Shown: one piece after another, positions 8,700 through 17,019 of the stretch
How positions within the stretch are numbered: position 1 is the stretch's first letter
Layout of the letters: each line of letters starts with the position of its first letter
NCBI GenBank assembly: GCA_947252755.1
Contig: CAMXWV010000008.1
Span: 1 to 64,000, forward strand
DNA from: an uncultured Dermabacter sp.
Lineage (GTDB): Bacteria > Actinomycetota > Actinomycetes > Actinomycetales > Dermabacteraceae
Direction of reading: 5' to 3'
DNA: 64,000 nucleotides
Made by a program: the position numbers and the translations under genes
The notes under the pieces: generated by a model
What the model saw: only the letters and a program-made list of their open reading frames with translations
The model's database searches: none
Told to the model about the DNA's origin: nothing

Positions 8700-9113
8700 A
8701 TTGATATCGGTCTCATTCGGAAGCAGCATCCGAACAAGCTCAAGCGGGTAGCCCGTTCTCCGTGACCGCTGATTGATGTTCGCCCCACCATCAAGCAGAC
8801 GCTGAAGCACGTGTGCCTCACGCTCGTAATCACGCTCCCAACGTTCAAAAAGGATATGCAAACAATTAAAACGTTCGTAGCGATCCGTGTATGACGGGTC
8901 CGCTCCCCGGTCCAGGAAGTAGTTTGCCAGCTTGATGCGATCAGACACATCTCGCCGCATCAGAGAGCTCACAAGCAGCTCATCGAGTGACATCAGAGAA
9001 TCAGCCCGCCCTTTGGGACTCTCATATACTTCGATGATCTTATCCGCCGCCATAGCGCCAAGATGATACCCATTTAGATGGATAGGCCGATCATCATCGT
9101 TAGTCTCTGTCAT
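8496..9113 (-). CDS. Ankyrin-repeat immunity protein, orphan copy C
   Basis: A 205-residue member of the same ankyrin family, with repeats ANYFLDRGADPSYTD and LLDGGANINQR. Its N-terminal half differs from copies A and E (HLGAMAADKIIEVYE), while its last ~65 residues match copy F at 14050-14667. It is followed after two bases by the DUF2185 gene. Only the last codons of a toxin remain upstream, at 9100-9144. The mosaic pattern suggests recombination inside the gene. Confidence 0.75.
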   Translation of the reverse strand: MTETNDDDRPIHLNGYHLGAMAADKIIEVYESPKGRADSLMSLDELLVSSLMRRDVSDRIKLANYFLDRGADPSYTDRYERFNCLHILFERWERDYEREAHVLQRLLDGGANINQRSRRTGYPLELVRMLLPNETDINHFYDVIFAHPGIDFSVVINRVSGATLADLYLDLPPSMARVTARAKEYIAQRGLRGDGKPPFEWVREG

Positions 9114-9144
9114 CTATACGGCTCCTATTCCGACCAGGATCCTG
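9100..9144 (-). pseudogene. Remnant of a GH-E toxin 3' end in front of orphan immunity C
   Basis: The minus strand encodes Q-D-P-G-R-N-R-S-R-I-D-D-R-D-stop, differing from the intact toxin end only by Ser to Gly. The immunity ATG overlaps it as in the complete pair. Confidence 0.8.
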
Positions 9145-9157
9145 CAGCTCGCAGTTT

Positions 9158-9198
9158 CTAGCCGTCCTTGCCGGCTACTTCGTGGCGATTCAGAGCGG
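9158..9198 (-). repeat. 41-bp intergenic repeat, copy 1
   Basis: Identical to 9896-9936. On the minus strand both copies can be read as A-L-N-R-H-E-V-A-G-K-D-G-stop, which looks like the C-terminus of a lost gene. Each lies upstream of an orphan toxin tip, so it may mark an older cassette junction. Confidence 0.7.
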
Positions 9199-9224
9199 TC
9201 ACGCCGAGGATATGCCCCACGCAC

Positions 9225-9851
9225 TCAGTCACTGTGACCCTCCCGCACCCATTCAAAGGGCGGCTTACCATCTCCACGCAGCCCACGCTGCGCAATATAC
9301 TCCTTTGCCCTTGCTGTTTCCTCCGCCATCACCGGAGGAAGCTCAAAGTACAGATCCGCTAATGTGGCACCGGTAACCCGGTTCACAATCACACCGAAGT
9401 CAATCCCCGGATGCGCAAAGATCACATCATAGAAATGATTGATATCAGTCTCATTCGGAAGCATCATCGTTACAAGCTCAAGCGGGTAACCTGTTCTACG
9501 TGACCGCTGATTGATGTCCGCACCACCATCAAGCAAACGCTGAAGCAGAGGCGCCTCACGCTCGTAATCGTATTCCCACCGTTTGAAGAGAACATGCAAA
9601 CAGTTAGCGCGATTATAGCTATCTACATATGAAGGGTCTGCGCCCTTGTCCAGGAAGTAGTTCGCCAGTTTGATGCGATCAGACACATTTTGTCGCCCAA
9701 GAGAGGTGAAGAGTAACTCATCGAGTGTATACAGCGAATTAGCTCTTCCTTCTGCCGTCTCATATACTTCGATGATCTTATCCGCTGGCGTAGCACCGAG
9801 ATGGTAACCATTCAGGTAGATTGTCTCGTCATCACCATTAATCTTTGTCAT
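9225..9851 (-). CDS. Ankyrin-repeat immunity protein, orphan copy D
   Basis: A 208-residue family member, the most divergent of the five at the C-terminal half (FGVIVNRVTGATLADLYFELPPVMAEE). Ankyrin-like repeats ANYFLDKGADPSYVD and LLDGGADINQR are present. It ends in REGHSD, like copy E. A toxin tip (9838-9882) is all that remains upstream. Sequence divergence between the copies suggests protection against different toxin variants, which is an inference. Confidence 0.75.
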   Translation of the reverse strand: MTKINGDDETIYLNGYHLGATPADKIIEVYETAEGRANSLYTLDELLFTSLGRQNVSDRIKLANYFLDKGADPSYVDSYNRANCLHVLFKRWEYDYEREAPLLQRLLDGGADINQRSRRTGYPLELVTMMLPNETDINHFYDVIFAHPGIDFGVIVNRVTGATLADLYFELPPVMAEETARAKEYIAQRGLRGDGKPPFEWVREGHSD

Positions 9852-9882
9852 CTATACGGCCCCTATTCCGACCAGGATCCTG
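9838..9882 (-). pseudogene. Remnant of a GH-E toxin 3' end in front of orphan immunity D
   Basis: The minus strand encodes Q-D-P-G-R-N-R-G-R-I-D-D-K-D-stop, a variant of the toxin end, overlapping the immunity start by the usual 14 bases. Confidence 0.8.
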
Positions 9883-9895
9883 CGGCTCGCTACCC

Positions 9896-9936
9896 CTAGC
9901 CGTCCTTGCCGGCTACTTCGTGGCGATTCAGAGCGG
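9896..9936 (-). repeat. 41-bp intergenic repeat, copy 2
   Basis: Identical to 9158-9198; see that entry. It lies directly upstream of the orphan tip at 9838-9882 and downstream of the immunity gene ending at 9957. Confidence 0.7.
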
Positions 9937-9956
9937 CCGCGCCGAAGATACGGCAC

Positions 9957-10583
9957 TCAGTCATTGTGCCCCTCCCGCACCCACTCAAAAGGTGGTTTTC
10001 CATCTCCGCGCACCCCATGCTGCGCAATATATTCCTTTGCCCTGGCTGTTACCCCGGCCATCGAAGGCGGAAGATCAAGGTACAGATCAGCAAGCGTTGC
10101 ACCACTAACCCGGTTGATCACCACACTGAAGTCAATCCCCGGATGCGCAAAGATCACATCATAGAAATGATTGATATCAGTCTCATTCGGAAGCATCATC
10201 CGAACAAGCTCAAGCGGGTAACCAAACTTACCACCCCGCTGATTGATATCTGCACCACCATCAAGCAGGCGCTGAAGCAGAGGCGCCTCACGCTCGTAAT
10301 CATTCTCCCATGCTTTAAAAAGGACGTGCAAGCAATTAACGCCATCATACCTATCTACATATGACGGGTCTGCCCCCTTGTCCAGGAAGTAGTTCGCCAG
10401 CTTGATGCGATCAGACACATCTCGCCGTCCAAGAGAAGTAAAGAGCAGATCGTCGAGAGACTTCAGGGAGTTCGCTCTCCCTTCAGACGTTTCGTACGTT
10501 TCGATGATCCTATCCGCAGACGTGTAGGCGAGATCGTAACTGCTCAGGTAAATCGGCTCATCGTCATCCCTAGTCTCTGTCAT
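9957..10583 (-). CDS. Ankyrin-repeat immunity protein coupled to toxin 1 (copy E)
   Basis: A 208-residue ankyrin-type protein beginning MTETRDDDEPIYLSS. Its ATG lies inside the last codons of the nuclease toxin, a 14-bp overlap, so it is made from the same message by translational coupling. This is the expected layout for a cognate immunity protein of a secreted nuclease, protecting the producer in the cytoplasm. It is nearly identical to orphan copy A, which suggests copy A arose by duplication of this gene. Confidence 0.8.
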   Translation of the reverse strand: MTETRDDDEPIYLSSYDLAYTSADRIIETYETSEGRANSLKSLDDLLFTSLGRRDVSDRIKLANYFLDKGADPSYVDRYDGVNCLHVLFKAWENDYEREAPLLQRLLDGGADINQRGGKFGYPLELVRMMLPNETDINHFYDVIFAHPGIDFSVVINRVSGATLADLYLDLPPSMAGVTARAKEYIAQHGVRGDGKPPFEWVREGHND

Positions 10584-13482
10584 CTATACGGCTCCTATTC
10601 CGGCTAGGGTCCTGAGGCTCATAAAAATCAGGATTTTGATACCACTGTTTAAACTTTTCTGACGTGTACTTGCCCCCTGAAGACATGTATTCGTGATGCA
10701 CCTTAGCGTACTGGCTACCGGGGAGATGGCCCATGTCCCACACGCCCTTGCGCGGCTGTCCTGGTTCCCAGGTGACTTTCCTCCACTTACCTTTTGCCGG
10801 TGACGTACCGTCGCCGGGTCCAAGATCGATGATCTTACCGGTTTCCGGTGTTTCAACAGCGTCATCGCGCATGCGCACCCACAGCTCATTGGGACCAAGT
10901 TCGTCAAGCGGAAGCTGTCCGCGAGCAATCATCGCAGCCTGCTTCGTCCGAGCCCGGTTCCACACCTCAATAATCTGCTCGAGCGTGTGCTTCGGACGAG
11001 ACTTCGCGTACTTCAGCAGGTTGCCGTCCATGTCATACCCGTAGCTGCCCGGCTCGCCAGTCGGTTCGAACTGAGTTGGATTCTTGGACGGGTTCTCTGC
11101 GTACCAGTTCTGACCATCCGCATCCGGCTTTGCATGCCAACCGGAACTGCCACCTGCATTTTCAAGAACCAGCGGCCGTCCGGTGCGGTGATCAACCGGA
11201 ACACGCTTACCGTCCTTTTCAATCCACGGCGCATTGTCAAGGGCCTGCTGTCGTTCTGCCGGAGTAGGATTTCGGCCCAGCTCAGTCTGATTAATGGTCT
11301 CTACCACAGGGGCATCCGGATCGTACCGTCCGCCACCTGTCGGCGCATCAGCCTCAGAGTCCAGTCCTTCCGGTGCATCGCCTTCCGAGCCACGTGCCAG
11401 AACGTCAGCCTCAGAGCTATCTGTCTCCACATGACCCTCGGAGCTGCGTGCCGAGGAGTCAACCTCCGATCCACGGGCCGGAGCATCGGCGTGGTCCGCA
11501 TGCCCACCGTCAGGGGCTTCAGTCTCGGAACGCGAGTGTGCATCGGGGTCCTTATTCTCAGCATCCGGCAGGGAACCGCTCTCCGAGGAATCCAGACCTC
11601 GTACCTCTGACGCCGAGGGCGCTTCTGCACCAGAGGAATGAGCACCAGAACGAGCGCCCGCAGCGGAGGCATCAGGCACCGCGGCGGCATTGCGCCCCGA
11701 GGAGGGCGAATGGCCAGGGTCGGAGGCCTTCTCACTGCTCCCGGTCGGCGTATCGCCTTCGGACCCGCGTACCGGTACAGCAGTATCAGCCGCAGCACCA
11801 CCGGCCGGCATCTCACTCTCAGAGCGTGGATGCCCGCTGGCGCGCTTACCATCAGCATCCGGCGCGGAGCCATTTACTGAGGGGCCATGACCCTGTGCGG
11901 CAGAGTCGGGAGAGGCACCAGCACCCGCAGACCGAGTAGCCGATCGGCCGCTAGCTCCAGAACCATCCACTGCCGCAGCGGGATTCACCCCTGACGGCGC
12001 GCCAGCGTCAGATCGGCCATGACCGCTCGGACGCGCATCCTCAACGTTCGGCAAGGAACTGTTTCCAGTCGGTTCAACGCCCCGCGTTGAGAAGCTCGAA
12101 GGCGTTGAGGAGCTTGACGGTGTCCCAGCACCGGAAGTGTGAGAACCCGTTCGACCGCCCGCACCCGGGCTATCAGCCACCGAAATGGGGTTGAGGTTCG
12201 ACGATTTCGGGTAGCCGAAATCGAAGAGCTTGGCGCCCTTTCCGACCAAGTACCCGCCGCCTGGAATCACAACATCAGCCGCGTGCCCCGTGATCGTGAT
12301 GACGGTTCTCGCAACCTTGCCACCCTTGCCGGCCATTGATCCGGCCCGTGCAGCGGTCGCTGTTCCCTTGACAACGCCTCCGGCCTGCCCCACGCCTGGA
12401 ATGAAGAACGTTCCCACATTAAGGGCGCCTTCAGTGATGGCAGCAACGGGGTCCTCTTTGAACTTGCCCCAGCCATCGCCACCAGCTTGATGCGTGGCCT
12501 CATCCCATCCGATAAGACCACCCCAGCCGCCGCGCACGGTGGAGACGCGATCGTTTGCGAAATCCTTGACTGCACCGTCCGGCGCCACAGCAGACACAAC
12601 GATCCACTGTGTTGCTGTCGCGGTAGAAAATACGAAGTCCCCGGCACCGACCCACGTTTGACCTGCCGTTGCCCAGGACCATTCTCCGGTTTCAGGGTCG
12701 CGTCCGATCAGCGCGCCCAGGCCCTCTACGGTATTCTTGCCGAAATTGACAACTCCGTGCCCTACCGACTCATGGCACTCCCGGTCTTCCTCCACCGGCG
12801 CACCCCATGGCATGCCATCTTGAGAGTTCATGATCATGTCAGCGGTGATCGCTTCCACGGGAGCAGCGTCCACGTTCCGCAGCAGAGCGTTGATCTTCTT
12901 TGCGGCGGTGGTGGCTGCACGAGAAATCTGCTCGATATAGCCGGCATATTCCTCCAGCAGATCTTCATTTTTCTTGACCGCCGGGCCATGTTCGTTCCAC
13001 GGCACATGCTTCATCGGAGCGACCATGGGCACAGGCCCCGCGCCCACCATCATCGCTGTATCCGGTTCTTCATAGCCTTTGCGAGCTTCGCTTTCAAAAG
13101 CGGTAGCCCGCTTCTCAAACTCGGCTAAACCACTCTTGAGACCAGACAGCTCTCCCGCGTAGTCATCGATATACCCCGCAACCTTCTCCATGCGGTCTGC
13201 GAGTTCACCGGCAGCCTTTTTTGGCTTGTCCATCAACTGATAGACCTGCTCCTGTTCCGGCGCTTCATAGTGCTCAGGCAGACCTTTCCAGGTGGCGTGA
13301 ATAGCGTTCGTTCGCTCCTCAACCTTGCTCTTCATCTTTCGGATGCTTTGAGCACCCGATTCGATAGCAGCAATATCCAAATCTGACGCAGAGCACGGAA
13401 ATGCAGCCGGGCAGATCAGCCCATCGGAGGAGGCGGGGGTTCCGCCGCCGCCTTCCGGGGTACACATGGCATAGCTGTTCAT
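10570..13482 (-). CDS. Polymorphic toxin 1: WXG-like N-terminus, long linker, GH-E nuclease C-terminus
   Basis: A 970-residue predicted T7SS effector. Residues ~30-145 are helical and contain a W-K-G (WXG-type) turn in HATWKGLPEHYEA, as in WXG100-like secretion domains. Residues ~350-430 are glycine/alanine-rich and hydrophobic (FFIPGVGQAGGVVKG). Residues ~440-720 are a Ser/Gly/Ala/Asp low-complexity linker with repeats. The last ~243 residues form the toxin: WDMGHLPGSQYAKVHHEY at residues 915-932 carries the Gly918-His919 ... Glu931 signature of the GH-E family of HNH/Endonuclease VII toxins, followed by WYQNPDFYEPQDPSRNRS. Start ATG with GGGAGG six bases upstream. It lies in the operon of the WXG100 pair, and its stop overlaps the immunity start. 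DNase activity is inferred from the family. Confidence 0.8.
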   Translation of the reverse strand: MNSYAMCTPEGGGGTPASSDGLICPAAFPCSASDLDIAAIESGAQSIRKMKSKVEERTNAIHATWKGLPEHYEAPEQEQVYQLMDKPKKAAGELADRMEKVAGYIDDYAGELSGLKSGLAEFEKRATAFESEARKGYEEPDTAMMVGAGPVPMVAPMKHVPWNEHGPAVKKNEDLLEEYAGYIEQISRAATTAAKKINALLRNVDAAPVEAITADMIMNSQDGMPWGAPVEEDRECHESVGHGVVNFGKNTVEGLGALIGRDPETGEWSWATAGQTWVGAGDFVFSTATATQWIVVSAVAPDGAVKDFANDRVSTVRGGWGGLIGWDEATHQAGGDGWGKFKEDPVAAITEGALNVGTFFIPGVGQAGGVVKGTATAARAGSMAGKGGKVARTVITITGHAADVVIPGGGYLVGKGAKLFDFGYPKSSNLNPISVADSPGAGGRTGSHTSGAGTPSSSSTPSSFSTRGVEPTGNSSLPNVEDARPSGHGRSDAGAPSGVNPAAAVDGSGASGRSATRSAGAGASPDSAAQGHGPSVNGSAPDADGKRASGHPRSESEMPAGGAAADTAVPVRGSEGDTPTGSSEKASDPGHSPSSGRNAAAVPDASAAGARSGAHSSGAEAPSASEVRGLDSSESGSLPDAENKDPDAHSRSETEAPDGGHADHADAPARGSEVDSSARSSEGHVETDSSEADVLARGSEGDAPEGLDSEADAPTGGGRYDPDAPVVETINQTELGRNPTPAERQQALDNAPWIEKDGKRVPVDHRTGRPLVLENAGGSSGWHAKPDADGQNWYAENPSKNPTQFEPTGEPGSYGYDMDGNLLKYAKSRPKHTLEQIIEVWNRARTKQAAMIARGQLPLDELGPNELWVRMRDDAVETPETGKIIDLGPGDGTSPAKGKWRKVTWEPGQPRKGVWDMGHLPGSQYAKVHHEYMSSGGKYTSEKFKQWYQNPDFYEPQDPSRNRSRIDDRD

Positions 13483-13487
13483 CTTAA

Positions 13488-13640
13488 CCCTCCCTGATGA
13501 GCGTGCTTCTCAAAGTACGTGAAATCGCCGCTCTCGGCTGAGGAGATCCCTCACGCAGGTAGCTCGCACTCATATCCTCTTGGCCTAAGTGGTAATTCCG
13601 GGCCGCATTGCCCACGCAGTCATGATTTGTCCTATCCCCT
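13488..13640 (-). pseudogene. Frameshifted remnant of a DUF6507-like gene upstream of toxin 1
   Basis: On the minus strand this matches the 3' end of the gene at 17020-17388: the codons for G-D-F-T-Y-F-E-K-H and Q-G-G and the phrase around M-S-A are preserved. One base is missing in the stretch corresponding to R-E-A-I-S-S, breaking the frame, and the original stop is altered. It stands before toxin 1 in the same place as the intact gene before toxin 2, so the toxin module was duplicated together with part of its upstream neighbour. Confidence 0.75.
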
Positions 13641-13650
13641 CCGATCCCGG

Positions 13651-13671
13651 GCGCAGCTCCCGGAGCTGCGC
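13651..13671. terminator. Perfect inverted repeat between DUF2185 copy 2 and the remnant
   Basis: GCGCAGCTCC-C-GGAGCTGCGC, a 10-bp perfect inverted repeat located just beyond the stop of the minus-strand gene ending at 13682. No T-run follows, so it may be a terminator or simply a recombination-related palindrome at the cassette border. Confidence 0.4.
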
Positions 13672-13675
13672 AGTG

Positions 13676-14253
13676 CGCGGTTTATTCGCGGAACTTCGGT
13701 GGGATGTACTGCTCCTCGAGTGGGATCTTCCGCCCGGTGGGGGTGTCGACGATGTGCTTGCCGTCCTCGTCGATCACGATCTGCAGGTCTGAGCCCACGG
13801 GAAAGTCCCAGATGCCGATGAGTGCCGGCTCGATCCCGCAGAGTTCGTTGAAGTCAACGATCTCCATGTTCGAGGGGTCGGCCAGGTACTCGGTGGTGTC
13901 GAGGTGACCGAAGATCCGCCAGCCGTTATCTGCCGGGTCCATGGACGGGTCTCGAACCATCCACTTGATCACACCAACACGGTTCAGAACATTCTTCGTA
14001 GTGATGCACGCACCCGCATTCGGAATGAATTCTACATACTCAGACATTGTCAACCTTCCCGCACCCATTCAAAGGGTGGCTTACCGTCTCCGCGCAGCCC
14101 GCGCTGCGCAATATACTCCTTTGCCCTGGCCGTCACCCTGGCCATCGAAGGCGGAAGATCAAGGTACAGATCGGCGAGTGTGGCACCGCTGACCCGGTTG
14201 ATCACCACACTGAAATCAATCCCCGGATGCGCGAAGATCACATCATAGAAATG
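13676..14253 (-). repeat. Segmental duplication, copy 2
   Basis: Near-identical to 8122-8699 at a constant offset of 5554 bases. The match stops inside the ankyrin gene at 14254, where sequence changes from the shared form to the diverged form. Confidence 0.85.
13682..14047 (-). CDS. DUF2185 (Imm33-type) immunity protein, copy 2
   Basis: Encodes the same 121-residue protein as 8128-8493. It begins two bases after the stop of the ankyrin immunity gene coupled to toxin 2, so the order here is toxin 2, ankyrin protein, DUF2185 protein. That suggests that the toxin 2 unit carries two immunity genes, the second perhaps acquired against another toxin. Confidence 0.7.
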   Translation of the reverse strand: MSEYVEFIPNAGACITTKNVLNRVGVIKWMVRDPSMDPADNGWRIFGHLDTTEYLADPSNMEIVDFNELCGIEPALIGIWDFPVGSDLQIVIDEDGKHIVDTPTGRKIPLEEQYIPPKFRE

Positions 14254-14667
14254 GTTGATTTCACCATCGTTCGGTGGCAGCATTCGAACAAGCTCAAGCG
14301 GGTATTCACCCTTGTCGTCTCGCTGATTGATATCCGCCCCACCATCAAGCAAACGTTGAAGCAGAGGTGCCTCACGCTCGTAATCATGCTCCCAACGCTC
14401 GAACAACACGTGCAAACAGTTAGCACGATTAAAGCGGTTGACGAACGCGGGATCAGCACCCTGATCTAGGAAGTAATTCGCCAGCTTGATTCGATCAGAC
14501 ACGTCCCTTCGCCCAACTGAGCGAAAAAGGAGTTCGTCGAGCGAAAATAAGGAGTTTTTCCTGCCCTCGGGAGTCTCATATACTCCGATGATCTTATCCG
14601 CCGCCATAGCGCCAAGATGGTAACCGTTCAGGTGAATGGGCCGATCACCATCGTTACTTTTTGTCAT
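14050..14667 (-). CDS. Ankyrin-repeat immunity protein coupled to toxin 2 (copy F)
   Basis: A 205-residue ankyrin-type protein with repeats ANYFLDQGADPAFVN and LLDGGADINQR. It starts 14 bp inside the end of toxin 2. Residues 100-125 (RDDKGEYPLELVRMLPPNDGEINH) differ from the other copies, whereas the C-terminal third is identical to copy C through the segmental duplication. It is the probable cognate immunity protein of toxin 2. Confidence 0.8.
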   Translation of the reverse strand: MTKSNDGDRPIHLNGYHLGAMAADKIIGVYETPEGRKNSLFSLDELLFRSVGRRDVSDRIKLANYFLDQGADPAFVNRFNRANCLHVLFERWEHDYEREAPLLQRLLDGGADINQRDDKGEYPLELVRMLPPNDGEINHFYDVIFAHPGIDFSVVINRVSGATLADLYLDLPPSMARVTARAKEYIAQRGLRGDGKPPFEWVREG

Positions 14668-17017
14668 CTACCCCACTCCTATTCCGACTAGGATCCTGCG
14701 GCTCATAGAAATCAGGATCCTGATACCATCGCCTGAAGTCTTCGGACGTATATTCGCCGCCGGAGGACATGTACCTGTGGTGCTCGTCAGCGTAGCGGGA
14801 GTCTCGTAGGTGGCCCATGTCCCACACGCCCTCGCGAGGCTGTCCGGGCTCCCAGGTGACCTTCCGCCACTTACCCTCAGCCAGTGACGTACCGTCGCCG
14901 GGCCCAAGATCAATGATCTTACCGGTTTCCGGAGTTTCAACAGCATCATCGCGCACGCGCACCCACAGCTCATTGGGACGAAGCTTCTCGAACGGGAATA
15001 CGCCCTGCTCAATCAGCGTAGCCTGCTTCGCCCGCGCCCGGTTCCACACCTCAATAATCTGCTCAAGGGTGTGCTTCGGCCGGTACTCCGCATACTTCAA
15101 CAGGTTGCCGTCCATGTCATACCCATAACTGCCCGGCTCCCCAGTCGGTTCGAACTGAGTTGGATTCTTGGACGGGTTCTCCGCATACCAGTTCTGACCA
15201 TCCGCATCCGGCTTTGCATGCCAACCGGAACTGCCACCTGCATTTTCAAGAACCAGCGGCCGTCCGGTGCGGTGATCAACCGGAACACGCTTACCGTCCT
15301 TTTCAATCCACGGCGCATTGTCAAGGGCCTGCTGCCGTTCAGCCGCAGTAGGCTTCCGGCCCAGCTCAGTCTGATTGATGGTCTCCACTACAGGCGCATC
15401 CGGATCGTACCGTCCGCCACCCGTCGGCGCATCAGCCTCAGAACCCCGTACCGGACCATCAGCCCCACCCGCAGCACCGCGCGTTGGTGCAGCAGCCGCA
15501 GAGCTACCGGCCGGTGCAGCGTCCTCAGAGCGCGAATGAGTGCTGGGGCGCGCATTCCCAGCGTCGGGCGAGGACACGCTCGGGGAGCGATCAAGGCTCC
15601 GAGCCGAAGAGCCCGAGGGAGAGTCAGCACCAGGCGTCCGAGCAGAGGATCGGCCATTTAAACCAGGCCCGCCAGCTTCCGAAAGGGGGTTCAGTCGGGA
15701 CGGATGCGGGTGACCAATGTTGAAAGACTTTGCCCCCTTTCCGATCAAGAACGCGCCGCCGGGCATGACGAAGTCGGCGGCGTGGCCCGTGATTGTCACC
15801 GCTGTTCTTGCGCCTTTGCCCCCCTTCCCCGCCATCGATCCGGCCCGTGCCGCACTCGCGGCTCCCTTGGCAACGCCTCCGCCTTGCCCTACACCTGGAA
15901 TGAAGAACGTCGCCACAGTAAGAACGCCCTCAGTGATCGCAGCAACCGGATCATCTTTAGCTTTAGCCCAGCCATCACCCCCGGCTAGATGCGTCTGCTC
16001 GTCCCACCCGAACGGAGTCAACCAACCAGCACGTACGGTGGACCAGCGCTCAGGTGTGAGCTTTTCTTCTGCGGAGTCCTGGATCGGCGCGTACGGAATC
16101 CATGAAAGGGGGGTAAACACCACCACCGTGACCGTAGAACTCGCAAAATCTGCCACGCCCATCCAGGTTTGCTGGGCCGTATCCCAGGACCAGTTTTCCC
16201 AGGGCGCCCAGCCTTTATTCTCGATGTCAAACCCGGCCAGCGCTGCACCCCCGTAAATTATGGACTTTCCCCAATTTCCGGTGCCGTGTATCATCGACTC
16301 AGGGCAATCGCGGTCTTCATCTACCGGCGCTCCCCAGGGCATCGCGTCCGGGGAGCTCATGATCGCATCTGCCGTGATCACTTCCACATTGGCGGGACTG
16401 GAGTTTTTCAGCAGAGCATTGATCCCGTTAGCAGCAGTAGCTGCCGCACGAGAAATCCGCTCAATATAGCCGGCGTACTCCTCCAGCAGATCTACATTTT
16501 TCTTGACCGCCCGGCTGTGCTCGTTCCACGGCACATGCCTCTTCGGAAGGGGAACAACGGGCGCGGGTCCCGAGCCCCCTAGCATCGGCGTGTCCTGCTC
16601 ATCGTAACCTTGGCGAGCTTCATTTTCGAAGGCGATAGCCCGCTTCTCAAACTCGGCTAAACCACTCTTGAGACCGGCCAGTTCTCCCGCGTAGTCATCG
16701 ATATATCCTGCAACCTTCTCCATGCAGTCCGCAAGATCGTCCGCAGCCTTCTTCGGCTTATCCATCAGCTGATAGACCTGCTCCTGCTCCGGCGCTTCAT
16801 AGTGCTCAGGCAGAGCTTTCCAGGTGGCGTGAATCGCATCCATCCGTCCCTGAACCTTGTCCTTCATCGTGCGGATGCTCCGAGCACCCGTTTCGATGGC
16901 GGCGATATCCAGGTCTGATGCAGAGCATGGGAAGGCGGCTGGGCAGATTAGCCCGTCGGAGGATGTCGGCGTTCCGCCGGTGCTGCCTGCCTGAGCGGTC
17001 ATCACAGTGGTAGACAC
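14654..17017 (-). CDS. Polymorphic toxin 2: paralogue of toxin 1 with GH-E nuclease C-terminus
   Basis: A ~787-residue predicted T7SS effector. It shares the helical N-terminal secretion part (here W-K-A replaces W-K-G), the central hydrophobic region and the ~243-residue C-terminal module with toxin 1. The Ser/Ala linker is much shorter (about 105 residues against about 280). The nuclease core reads WDMGHLRDSRYADEHHRY. A GTG at 17023 overlaps the upstream stop but leaves no spacing after GGGAGG. The GTG at 17017 has the same spacing as the toxin 1 start, so I choose 17017. The stop overlaps the immunity start by 14 bp. Confidence 0.8.
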   Translation of the reverse strand: MSTTVMTAQAGSTGGTPTSSDGLICPAAFPCSASDLDIAAIETGARSIRTMKDKVQGRMDAIHATWKALPEHYEAPEQEQVYQLMDKPKKAADDLADCMEKVAGYIDDYAGELAGLKSGLAEFEKRAIAFENEARQGYDEQDTPMLGGSGPAPVVPLPKRHVPWNEHSRAVKKNVDLLEEYAGYIERISRAAATAANGINALLKNSSPANVEVITADAIMSSPDAMPWGAPVDEDRDCPESMIHGTGNWGKSIIYGGAALAGFDIENKGWAPWENWSWDTAQQTWMGVADFASSTVTVVVFTPLSWIPYAPIQDSAEEKLTPERWSTVRAGWLTPFGWDEQTHLAGGDGWAKAKDDPVAAITEGVLTVATFFIPGVGQGGGVAKGAASAARAGSMAGKGGKGARTAVTITGHAADFVMPGGAFLIGKGAKSFNIGHPHPSRLNPLSEAGGPGLNGRSSARTPGADSPSGSSARSLDRSPSVSSPDAGNARPSTHSRSEDAAPAGSSAAAAPTRGAAGGADGPVRGSEADAPTGGGRYDPDAPVVETINQTELGRKPTAAERQQALDNAPWIEKDGKRVPVDHRTGRPLVLENAGGSSGWHAKPDADGQNWYAENPSKNPTQFEPTGEPGSYGYDMDGNLLKYAEYRPKHTLEQIIEVWNRARAKQATLIEQGVFPFEKLRPNELWVRVRDDAVETPETGKIIDLGPGDGTSLAEGKWRKVTWEPGQPREGVWDMGHLRDSRYADEHHRYMSSGGEYTSEDFRRWYQDPDFYEPQDPSRNRSGVDDKK

Positions 17018-17019
17018 CT

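Noticed and set aside
11301..11939. Overlapping frames on both strands within the toxin 1 linker
   Set aside because: They arise from the repetitive Ser/Gly/Ala linker coding sequence; no start signal or motif.
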